NCBI GenBank assembly: GCA_903911165.1
Contig: CAIWCQ010000282.1
Location: 1 to 10,368 of the forward strand
DNA: 10,368 bases
DNA from: an uncultured Actinomycetes bacterium
Lineage (GTDB): Bacteria > Actinomycetota > Actinomycetes > Mycobacteriales > Mycobacteriaceae
Direction: 5' to 3'
The translations under genes and the position numbers were made by a program. A model generated the notes under the pieces. The model saw nothing but the letters and a program-made list of their open reading frames with translations. It was not told where the DNA came from and made no database searches. This document shows, one piece after another, positions 1 through 7,281 of this stretch (positions are counted from its first letter, which is position 1; each line of letters begins with the position of its first letter).

Positions 1-2
1 GT

Positions 3-2014
<2,012 letters not shown>

Positions 2015-2024
<10 letters not shown>

Positions 2025-2040
2025 CCTTAACCTGGGCTGA
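2015..2040 (+). repeat. 10-base direct repeat at the clpB stop codon
   Basis: CCTGGGCTGA occurs at 2015-2024, where it ends in the clpB stop codon, and again at 2031-2040. The period is 16 bases. It looks like a small local duplication that copied the stop codon, so readthrough in this frame would not be stopped by the second copy, which is shifted by one base. No hairpin followed by a T-run, as in an intrinsic terminator, is apparent in the clpB-ttfA gap. Confidence 0.6.
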
Positions 2041-2071
2041 TTTGGCTTTTGCGTCTGCTCGCGCGCCAATG

Positions 2072-2088
2072 GTGACCCTGTTGTGACC
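2072..2088 (+). promoter_or_regulatory. direct repeat GTGACC-N5-GTGACC upstream of ttfA
   Basis: Two perfect GTGACC hexamers (2072-2077 and 2083-2088) are separated by five bases, giving an 11-base period that places both on the same face of the helix. This geometry is typical of head-to-tail dimers of OmpR-family response regulators. It resembles the GTAACC-N5-GTAACC form reported for the actinobacterial cell-envelope regulator MtrA. The site lies about 12 bases upstream of the candidate -35 of ttfA. The repeat is seen directly; the link to a regulator is inference and could be coincidence in GC-rich DNA. Confidence 0.3.
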
Positions 2089-2099
2089 TGCGGGGCCTC

Positions 2100-2127
2100 T
2101 TGGCGACTGGCGACGAACGGTTACGCT
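2100..2127 (+). promoter_or_regulatory. leaderless-type promoter of ttfA
   Basis: A -10 hexamer TACGCT (2122-2127) fits the mycobacterial TANNNT consensus and ends seven bases before the ATG at 2135, so transcription would start at or next to the start codon. A TTGGCG element (2100-2105) is a plausible -35 with a 16-base spacer. It sits in a perfect 7-base tandem repeat, TGGCGAC twice (2101-2114). No Shine-Dalgarno sequence precedes the ATG, which supports leaderless initiation. Confidence 0.55.
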
Positions 2128-2134
2128 ACGACCA

Positions 2135-2863
2135 ATGGTCCCGTTTTGGTTCACGCTGTCCGCACTCTGTTTCGTGGGTGCGGCGGTACTGCTGTACGTC
2201 GATATCGGGCGACGCCGCGGCCTGGGCCGGCGCCGCAAGTCCTGGGCGCGCTCGCATGGTTTCGATTACGAGCAGGAATCGACAGAGATCGTCGAACGCT
2301 GGAAGCGCGGCGTGATGTCCACCGTCGGAGAGGTCAGCGCGCGCAACGTTGTACTCGGCCAGATCCGCGGCGAAGCGGTGTACATCTTCGATCTTGAGGA
2401 CGTCGCGACTGTCATCGCATTGCACCGCAAGGTCGGCACGGCCGTCGTGATGGATCTGCGACTCAAGGGCATCAAGGAACCGCGGGAGGCCGACGTCTGG
2501 CTGCTCGGTGCTATCGGCCCCCGAATGGTGTACTCCAACAACCTCGATGCGGCACGGCGGGCTTGCGATCGTCGGATGGTGACGTTCGCCCACACCGCGC
2601 CGGACTGCGCCGAGATCATGTGGAACGAGGAGAACTGGACGCTGGTCGCAATGCCGGTGTCGGCCACCCGCGCCCAGTGGGACGAGGGCCTGCGGACGGT
2701 TCGGCAATTCAACGATCTTCTGCGCGTGCTGCCACCCATCCCGGCTCAAGCCGCTGCCGCACAGTCGGCGGCCCGTCGCAACGCACTTCCCCCGGGCCGC
2801 AGCGAGGCTCCGCCGATACTCGCGCCACGGCCTGGTACGCAGGCACCCAACTACCAAGTCTGA
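2135..2863 (+). CDS. ttfA: TtfA-like trehalose monomycolate transport factor (Rv0383c family)
   Basis: The 242-residue product resembles Rv0383c/MSMEG_0736, named TtfA, an essential accessory protein of the MmpL3 complex that moves trehalose monomycolate across the inner membrane for mycolic acid assembly. Residues ~4-23 form one hydrophobic membrane segment, followed at once by an arginine-rich stretch (RRRGLGRRRK). By the positive-inside rule the rest should be cytoplasmic. The globular domain (~35-198) contains the conserved-looking blocks VVMDLRLKGIKEPRE and RRMVTFAHTAPDCAEIMWNE. The last ~45 residues are Pro/Ala-rich and probably disordered. The ATG at 2135 is chosen because the membrane segment begins right after it and a TANNNT -10 lies seven bases upstream. 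The stop lies inside the first unit of a tandem repeat array. It is separated from clpB by 110 bases and probably transcribed on its own. Assignment is by remembered similarity. Confidence 0.88.
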   Translation: MVPFWFTLSALCFVGAAVLLYVDIGRRRGLGRRRKSWARSHGFDYEQESTEIVERWKRGVMSTVGEVSARNVVLGQIRGEAVYIFDLEDVATVIALHRKVGTAVVMDLRLKGIKEPREADVWLLGAIGPRMVYSNNLDAARRACDRRMVTFAHTAPDCAEIMWNEENWTLVAMPVSATRAQWDEGLRTVRQFNDLLRVLPPIPAQAAAAQSAARRNALPPGRSEAPPILAPRPGTQAPNYQV

Positions 2864-2926
2864 CGCGTCCCGCGGGCTGGGTCTGACGCGTCCCGCGGGC
2901 TAGGTCTGACGCATCCCCCGAGCCGA
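2858..2926 (+). repeat. three tandem 23-base units (minisatellite) across the ttfA stop
   Basis: Units lie at 2858-2880, 2881-2903 and 2904-2926. Units 1 and 2 differ at one base (CTGG versus CTAG at the end). Unit 3 differs from unit 1 at five of 23 bases. Units 1 and 2 each hold two interlocked 8-base palindromes, GACGCGTC and CCCGCGGG (in unit 1 at 2862-2869 and 2869-2876). Unit 3 has lost both. Because the palindromes are self-complementary, units 1 and 2 could pair in RNA as a GC-rich hairpin, possibly acting as a terminator or insulator after ttfA. The ttfA stop (2861-2863) is inside unit 1, and the array ends at the -10 of the next gene. Confidence 0.85.
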
Positions 2927-2932
2927 TAGGGT
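2927..2932 (+). promoter_or_regulatory. leaderless-type -10 of the SDR-pyrE operon
   Basis: TAGGGT fits TANNNT and is followed by six bases (GGCGGG) and then the ATG at 2939, the spacing expected for a leaderless mycobacterial transcript. The hexamer directly abuts the last base of the 23-base repeat array, so unit 3 (TCTGACG around 2905-2911) would supply any -35 contact. The purine-rich GGCGGG could alternatively be a weak ribosome binding site. Confidence 0.45.
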
Positions 2933-2938
2933 GGCGGG

Positions 2939-3715
2939 ATGCCACGTCCTACCGCCTTGATCACCGGCCCCACCTCGGGCCTGGGGGCCGGGTACGCCCG
3001 TCGGTTCGCGCGCGACGGATACGACCTGGTGCTGGTCGCCCGCGATGTCGACCGTCTCGTTGATCTTGCCGCGGAACTGCGGGCCGCCCACGGTGTCGAG
3101 GTTGAAGTGCTGCCCGCCGATCTGTCTGTCGAGGCCGACCGCGACAGGGTCGTCCGACGACTGGCAGCCGGGGTGGCGGTGCTGGTCAACAATGCAGGAT
3201 TCGGCACGTCGGGTGAATTCGCCCATACCGACCCCGCGTTGTTGCAGCGCCAACTCGATGTCAATGTCACCGCCGTTATGCATCTGACGCGCGCCGCACT
3301 ACCGCCGATGCTGGCCGCCCACCGCGGATCGGTGATCAATATCGCCAGCGTCGCCGGTCTGCTGTCCGGCCGGGGTTCCACCTACTCGGCGTCGAAGGCC
3401 TGGGTGGTGTCGTTCTCCGAGGGCCTGGCCAATGGTTTGACCGGAACCGGGGTGGGCGTGCACGCGGTCTGCCCGGGCTTCGTGCGCACCGAGTTCCACC
3501 AGCGCGCCGGCATCAATATGGCGGCCATCCGCGGCCCACTGTGGCTCAGCGTCGACGACGTAGTCGCCGAGAGTCTCGCGGACGTGGCGAAGGGCAAGGT
3601 GCTGAGCGTTCCCGGCGTGCAATACAAGGTGATGACGACCGCCGGACGGATAGTCCCGCGCAGATTGGTTCGTGCGCTCACCAAGAGAATCGGAGGCGGC
3701 CGTGACCGCACCTGA
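2939..3715 (+). CDS. short-chain dehydrogenase/reductase (SDR family)
   Basis: This 258-residue classical SDR is an NAD(P)-dependent oxidoreductase of unknown substrate. Motifs: the cofactor-binding TGPTSGLG (residues 9-16), the structural NNAG (84-87), catalytic Asn109 (DVNV), Ser137 (NIASVAG), Tyr149 and Lys153 (YSASK), then PGFVRTEF (179-186). The basic residue after the second strand (VLVARD, 31-36) favours NADP(H). The length is typical and the catalytic set is complete. The sequence most resembles the DltE-like broad group (COG0300), which does not fix a substrate. The ATG at 2939 has a TANNNT -10 six bases upstream. The 3' end overlaps pyrE by 14 bases, so the two are co-transcribed. 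I do not recall an SDR at this place in M. tuberculosis. A lipid or envelope substrate is possible given ttfA next door, but that is a guess. Confidence 0.93.
   Translation: MPRPTALITGPTSGLGAGYARRFARDGYDLVLVARDVDRLVDLAAELRAAHGVEVEVLPADLSVEADRDRVVRRLAAGVAVLVNNAGFGTSGEFAHTDPALLQRQLDVNVTAVMHLTRAALPPMLAAHRGSVINIASVAGLLSGRGSTYSASKAWVVSFSEGLANGLTGTGVGVHAVCPGFVRTEFHQRAGINMAAIRGPLWLSVDDVVAESLADVAKGKVLSVPGVQYKVMTTAGRIVPRRLVRALTKRIGGGRDRT
3692..3696 (+). promoter_or_regulatory. ribosome binding site deciding the pyrE start
   Basis: GGAGG lies five bases before the GTG at 3702, inside the end of the SDR gene. This strong Shine-Dalgarno selects the GTG over the upstream in-frame ATG at 3672, which has no comparable site and would add ten residues not present in the remembered M. 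tuberculosis PyrE. Confidence 0.75.
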
Positions 3716-4262
3716 AATCAACGCCGCCGACCGCGCCTCGCTCACCGGTTTGGTTCGGCGATTGTCGGTGGTGTTCGGCCGCGTCACGCTTTCCTCCGGC
3801 AAAGAGGCGGACTACTACGTCGACCTGCGCCGGGCGACGCTGCACCATGAGGCCGCCCCCCTGATCGGGCGGTTGATGCGTGAGCTGACCGCGGACTGGG
3901 ACTACGCGGCGGTCGGTGGTCTCACTCTGGGAGCCGACCCGGTGGCAACCGCGATCATGCACGCACCAGGACGGCCCATCGATGTATTCGTAGTTCGCAA
4001 GTCGGTGAAAACCCATGGGCTGCAACGCCTCATCGAAGGTACCGAGGTGGTCGGCAAACGTGTGTTGGTCGTAGAGGACACCAGCACCACCGGAGGTTCG
4101 GCCTTGACGGCGGTACGCGCCGCCCGCGACGCCGGAGCGACGGTCATCGGGGTGGCGACGGTGGTGGACCGGTCCACCGGCGCCGCGGCGGCGATCGAAG
4201 ACGAGGGCGTGCCCTATCGGAGCCTGCTCGGACTTGCCGATCTCGACCTCCCTGCGCAGTGA
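3702..4262 (+). CDS. pyrE: orotate phosphoribosyltransferase
   Basis: PyrE joins orotate and PRPP to make orotidine 5'-monophosphate, the fifth step of de novo pyrimidine synthesis, in the cytoplasm. The 186-residue product has the PRPP-binding motif VLVVEDTSTTGGS (121-133), the flexible catalytic-loop region RKSVKTHG (99-106) and an N-terminal substrate-binding stretch, SGKEADYYVDLRRATLH (32-48). It is near-identical to M. tuberculosis PyrE (Rv0382c) as I recall it, with a slightly longer N-terminus. The GTG start is set by GGAGG five bases upstream. It overlaps the SDR by 14 bases and the next gene by four (GTGA), so translation of the three is probably coupled. No pyrimidine attenuator or PyrR-type leader is visible here. 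Expression likely depends on the promoter before the SDR. Confidence 0.96.
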   Translation: MTAPEINAADRASLTGLVRRLSVVFGRVTLSSGKEADYYVDLRRATLHHEAAPLIGRLMRELTADWDYAAVGGLTLGADPVATAIMHAPGRPIDVFVVRKSVKTHGLQRLIEGTEVVGKRVLVVEDTSTTGGSALTAVRAARDAGATVIGVATVVDRSTGAAAAIEDEGVPYRSLLGLADLDLPAQ

Positions 4263-5059
4263 CCACACCCGCCGGGGGCGGTCAGTCTCCGGAGTCGGGA
4301 GAGCAACCCGACACTGATATCGCATGGGATGACGTCGTCGACGTCATCTGCGTGGGCTCCGATCCTGGCCCGGTGGCGCACGCCATCGCCGCTGTCGGGA
4401 GCGGTCTGCGGGTACTCGTCGTCGCGCGTCCGGATGCCTGGGACACCGACACTGCTGCCTACATCGCTGAAATGACCGAGGAGTTGCCGGCCCTGGCAGA
4501 AGGTCCCGCGGTGGCGGTCACTTCCCCATTAGCGATCGAAGTGCGGGCGATCGACGTGCGGGCGATCGACGCCCAACCCGCCCGGGGCCGAGTGATCGAC
4601 ACCTTCGATGGTGCGCGGTTGGGTGAATTTGCGGCGCAGTGTTGGGCGTCGCCGTTCGGCGTTCTCTACACCGATGTCTACCCCTCGGCTGCACTCGGCG
4701 CGATGCCCATGCGTACCGGGGCGGATCTGCGCATCGAGGCAATCGTGATCGGAGCCTGCGCACCGGACTGCACTCTGACCGAATGGTTGGCGGCGCGGGC
4801 TCTCGATGACGACATCCGACCGGATCGCGACGTGATGTGGACGCGACTGGTCGTCGAGTTCGGCCGGGTGGCCGGCGTCGAACTGGACAGCGCATCCGGA
4901 CCGGTGTTGGTTCGGGCGATAGAAGGGGTTGCGCTGCCGACTGCGTGGCACTCCTCGGACCCGCCGGCTCAGCCCGGACTACCGGCCGCGCAAGTAGCGA
5001 TCGTCGGACTTGCGGCGGGCCGCTTCGGCAGGGTCGAACTGCTGGTGGCGGATCACTGA
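4259..5059 (+). CDS. Rv0381c-like protein with degenerate FAD/NAD-binding fold
   Basis: I cannot assign a function. By position and length (266 residues) this corresponds to M. tuberculosis Rv0381c. Residues ~24-57 (WDDVVDVICVGSDPGP, then GLRVLVVAR) look like the first beta-alpha-beta unit of a FAD-dependent dehydrogenase. However, the GxGxxG fingerprint is broken: aligned to VGSGxxG, the second and third glycines are Asp35 and Pro38, and the acidic residue ending the second strand is replaced by Ala-Arg. The protein may have kept the fold but lost normal dinucleotide binding. A VRAIDVRAID repeat occurs at ~95-104. No signal peptide or membrane helix is evident; the first ~20 residues are polar and probably disordered. 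The GTG start overlaps the pyrE stop as GTGA, indicating translational coupling. The 3' end overlaps the convergent cupin gene by seven bases. Confidence 0.8.
   Translation: MTTPAGGGQSPESGEQPDTDIAWDDVVDVICVGSDPGPVAHAIAAVGSGLRVLVVARPDAWDTDTAAYIAEMTEELPALAEGPAVAVTSPLAIEVRAIDVRAIDAQPARGRVIDTFDGARLGEFAAQCWASPFGVLYTDVYPSAALGAMPMRTGADLRIEAIVIGACAPDCTLTEWLAARALDDDIRPDRDVMWTRLVVEFGRVAGVELDSASGPVLVRAIEGVALPTAWHSSDPPAQPGLPAAQVAIVGLAAGRFGRVELLVADH
4541..4570 (+). repeat. in-frame 15-base tandem duplication (VRAID x2)
   Basis: GTGCGGGCGATCGAC occurs twice back to back (4541-4555 and 4556-4570). A partial earlier copy, GCGATCGA, lies at 4532-4539, giving about 2.5 units. It encodes AIE-VRAID-VRAID in the Rv0381c-like protein. 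Perfect identity at the DNA level, including third codon positions, suggests a recent slippage event. It keeps the reading frame. Confidence 0.9.
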
Positions 5060-5469
5060 TCCGGGATGGGGAAGGACCGGAACCCCGAACTCGGCGCACC
5101 CGACGGATTAGGCCCGTAGATGGCGAGCATGCGCGCATAACCGGGCGCCAGGTATCGCCCCAGATGTCCACCGCGCACCACCGCGACGTCACCGGGGAGA
5201 AGCGTGACCGACTCGCCTTCGGACTCGATGACGAGTTCACCGGCCAGCAGGTAGGTGGTCTCGTCATGGGGGTGCAGATCTTCCCAACCCTCGGCCTCAA
5301 GCTCCCACTCGTGGATCGCAACGTCGTTCCACACGGCTCCGGGACTGTCGGTCAGATGGCCGGTGATGGTCCGGCACCCAGAGCGACGGCCGCCGGCACC
5401 GGGCTTCAGGGTCACCCGCGGATAGCGGACCAGTGCCCGCCCGGGGTCCTCGTTGTCACCGGGTTCCAT
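5053..5469 (-). CDS. cupin-domain protein
   Basis: The 138-residue protein is a single-domain cupin, a small beta-barrel used by many metal-dependent enzymes and ligand sensors; its substrate is unknown. Cupin motif 1 is seen as DLHPHDETTYLLAGE (64-78), with His66, Glu70 and Gly77 in register. If aligned normally, the first histidine of the HxH metal pair is Asp64, so the metal site may be altered (or His66/His68 serve as ligands with a shortened spacing). Motif 2 is LLPGDVAVVRGGHLG (90-104), with His102 as the probable final ligand. There is no signal peptide, so it should be cytoplasmic. The ATG at 5469 follows a TAGCGT -10 by seven bases. The gene diverges from the RNA methyltransferase and overlaps the Rv0381c-like gene tail to tail by seven bases. 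I do not recall an equivalent at this position in M. tuberculosis. Confidence 0.88.
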   Translation of the reverse strand: MEPGDNEDPGRALVRYPRVTLKPGAGGRRSGCRTITGHLTDSPGAVWNDVAIHEWELEAEGWEDLHPHDETTYLLAGELVIESEGESVTLLPGDVAVVRGGHLGRYLAPGYARMLAIYGPNPSGAPSSGFRSFPIPDQ

Positions 5470-5476
5470 CTGACCG

Positions 5477-5482
5477 ACGCTA
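5477..5482 (-). promoter_or_regulatory. leaderless-type -10 of the cupin gene
   Basis: Read on the minus strand, TAGCGT fits TANNNT and is followed by seven bases (CGGTCAG) and the ATG at 5469. No Shine-Dalgarno is present. The hexamer shares its TA step (5481-5482) with the -10 of the divergent methyltransferase gene. Confidence 0.5.
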
Positions 5483-5486
5483 CCCT
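5481..5486 (+). promoter_or_regulatory. leaderless-type -10 of the RNA methyltransferase gene
   Basis: TACCCT fits TANNNT and is followed by six bases (TGCGCC) and the ATG at 5493, with no Shine-Dalgarno. It overlaps the minus-strand -10 (5477-5482) by two bases, so the two promoters probably cannot be melted by RNA polymerase at the same time. Confidence 0.5.
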
Positions 5487-5492
5487 TGCGCC

Positions 5493-6149
5493 ATGTCGAC
5501 CGAGGGGTTAGAGCCCGGCCCCACCGAGTGGTCCACCCCGGCCACCGGAGTCGGGCCCTGGCCCGGACCGGTCCCCGAAGATCCGCGTTACGACCCCGAA
5601 TTGCTGAAGCACGGCGATGCGCGCAACGTTGTTGACGCGTATCGCTATTGGCGTCGCGAGGCGATCATCGAAGACATCGATCGGCGTCGACACCGACTGC
5701 ACGTGGCGATCGAAAATTTCGGCAATGACGCCAATATCGGGGCGGTGGTTCGCACCGCCAACGCCTTCGCGGTCGACACCGTGCACATCGTCGGCCGCCG
5801 GCGCTGGAACCGCCGCGGCGCGATGGTCACCGACCGCTATCAGCGACTGGTTCACCACGACACCACCGAGGATCTGTTGGCGTTCGCTCACGGCGCCGGC
5901 ATCACCGTGGTCGCCGTCGACAACGTCGCCGGCGCGGTGCGACTCGAGGAGACCACCCTGCCGCGGGACTGCCTGCTGGTGTTCGGCCAGGAGGGGCCCG
6001 GCATCTCCGAGGCCGCGCGCTGCGGTGCTGCGGTCACGGTGTCGATCGCCCAGTTCGGCTCAACCCGCAGCATCAACGCCGGCGCCGCCGCCGGGATCGC
6101 CATGCACGCCTGGATCAGGCACTGGGCGGACCTGTCCCAGGCCTGGTAG
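5493..6149 (+). CDS. SpoU-family (SPOUT) tRNA/rRNA methyltransferase
   Basis: The 218-residue protein is a knotted SPOUT-class methyltransferase that would transfer a methyl group from S-adenosylmethionine to a ribose 2'-OH of tRNA or rRNA; the exact nucleotide cannot be read from the sequence. The three SpoU motifs are clear: NFGNDANIGAVVRTANAFAV (75-94, with Asn75 and catalytic Arg87), LLVFGQEGPGIS (161-172) and SIAQFGSTRSINAGAAAGIA (184-203). It matches Rv0380c as remembered, with a longer N-terminus: about 20 extra Pro/Gly-rich residues precede the VGPWPG point where the shorter M. tuberculosis annotation begins. The ATG at 5493 is preferred because a TANNNT -10 lies six bases upstream. 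It diverges from the cupin gene. The glycoside hydrolase gene starts 16 bases after its stop, so the two form an operon. Confidence 0.95.
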   Translation: MSTEGLEPGPTEWSTPATGVGPWPGPVPEDPRYDPELLKHGDARNVVDAYRYWRREAIIEDIDRRRHRLHVAIENFGNDANIGAVVRTANAFAVDTVHIVGRRRWNRRGAMVTDRYQRLVHHDTTEDLLAFAHGAGITVVAVDNVAGAVRLEETTLPRDCLLVFGQEGPGISEAARCGAAVTVSIAQFGSTRSINAGAAAGIAMHAWIRHWADLSQAW

Positions 6150-6165
6150 GGCAGGATTGACGTCC

Positions 6166-7269
6166 ATGGACCAGCAGTGGATGAACCGGGCGGCCAGCGC
6201 TGAGGCCGCCGTTGCCAAACGGCATCTCCGGCGGCTCTGGCAGTTGCCGGCCACCCAACTGGGCGTGGTGGGCTGGCCGCCCACCCGCAAGGATTCCAAC
6301 TTCGGCACCTGGCATTACTGGTGGCAGGCGCACCTGCTGGACACCCTTGTCGACGCCCAGGTCCGCGACCCGCGGCCGGCGCGGGTCGAGTCAATCAAGC
6401 GCCAGATCCGCGGCCACCTCGCCCGCAACAACGGCCGCTGGACCAACAGCTACTACGACGATATGGCGTGGCTGGCGCTGGCACTGGAGCGAGCCGACCG
6501 CCTCGTCGGCGTCCCGAGTCCGCGGGCGCTGGCGACGCTGGCGGCCCAACTGATCGACTCCTGGGTGCCGGAGGACGGCGGTGGAATTCCGTGGCGCAAG
6601 AAAGACCAATTCTTCAACGCCCCGGCCAATGGCCCGGCGGGAATCTTCCTGGCCCGTTACGGCGACCGGTTGCGCAGGGCAGAGCAGATGGCCGACTGGA
6701 TCGACGCGACGTTGATCGACCCGGAGACCAATCTGGTGTTCGACGGCATCAAGTCCGGTTCCCTGGTGCGTGCCCAATACACCTATTGCCAGGGTGTGGT
6801 GGTTGGCCTGGAGACCGAGTTGGCTGTGCGGACCGGCGACGACCGGCACGCGGCGCGGGTGCGCCGACTGGTGCCCGCGATCGCCGCACAGATGGCGCCG
6901 GATGGCGTTCTCAAAGGTGGTGGCGGTGGTGACGGCGGACTGTTCGCCGGGATCACAGCGCGCTACCTGGCCCTGGCCGCCACGTCGCTGCCCGGGGACT
7001 CCGAAGCCGATGCCATGGCGCGCGCCACCGCCCGCAGCATCGTCCTCGCCTCGGCGCGGGCGGCCTGGGATAACCGACAGGATGTCGAGGGCCTGCCGTT
7101 GTTCGGGGCGTTCTGGGGCAGGACCGCCGAGGTGCCTCGCGCCGACGGGCAGGCCGCAATGCTCGCCGACGGTGCGGTGATCGAATCAGCCACCCCGGAG
7201 CGAGATCTGTCGGTTCAGGTGTCAGGCTGGATGCTGATGGAGGCCGCGCACACCGTAGCCAGCGGCTGA
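6166..7269 (+). CDS. GH76-family glycoside hydrolase, apparently cytoplasmic (Rv0365c-like)
   Basis: The 367-residue protein belongs to glycoside hydrolase family 76, whose characterised members are endo-alpha-1,6-mannanases with an (alpha/alpha)6 barrel. The paired catalytic aspartates typical of the family are present as SYYDDMAWLALAL (95-107, Asp98 and Asp99). A TYCQG segment (206-210) falls where many members have a YNQG-like motif, here with Cys for Asn. A glycine run, KGGGGGDGG (250-258), precedes the barrel's later helices. There is no signal peptide or membrane segment: the N-terminus (MDQQWMNRAASAEAAV) is polar, so it appears to act inside the cell. Its mannose-containing substrate could be phosphatidylinositol mannosides, lipomannan precursors or polymethylated mannose polysaccharide, but none is shown. 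The ATG at 6166 has a weak AGGA (6153-6156) nine bases upstream and matches the remembered start of Rv0365c. A longer upstream reading frame is a shadow of the methyltransferase gene. Confidence 0.9.
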   Translation: MDQQWMNRAASAEAAVAKRHLRRLWQLPATQLGVVGWPPTRKDSNFGTWHYWWQAHLLDTLVDAQVRDPRPARVESIKRQIRGHLARNNGRWTNSYYDDMAWLALALERADRLVGVPSPRALATLAAQLIDSWVPEDGGGIPWRKKDQFFNAPANGPAGIFLARYGDRLRRAEQMADWIDATLIDPETNLVFDGIKSGSLVRAQYTYCQGVVVGLETELAVRTGDDRHAARVRRLVPAIAAQMAPDGVLKGGGGGDGGLFAGITARYLALAATSLPGDSEADAMARATARSIVLASARAAWDNRQDVEGLPLFGAFWGRTAEVPRADGQAAMLADGAVIESATPERDLSVQVSGWMLMEAAHTVASG

Positions 7270-7281
7270 GCAGACGATTAT

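Noticed and set aside
2025..2134. A small RNA or short gene in the clpB-ttfA gap.
   Set aside because: No start with a ribosome site, no conserved peptide and no strong hairpin were seen; the gap is better explained as a promoter region with short repeats.
5433..5492. Upstream ATG at 5433 for the methyltransferase.
   Set aside because: It lies inside the divergent cupin coding sequence and encodes an unlikely Arg/Pro-rich 20-residue extension. The ATG at 5493 has a correctly placed -10.
5617..6165. N-terminal extension of the GH76 frame back into the methyltransferase gene.
   Set aside because: The translation upstream of 6166 is an Arg/Pro/Ser/Thr-rich shadow of the SpoU gene in another frame. 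The GH76 homology begins at the ATG at 6166.
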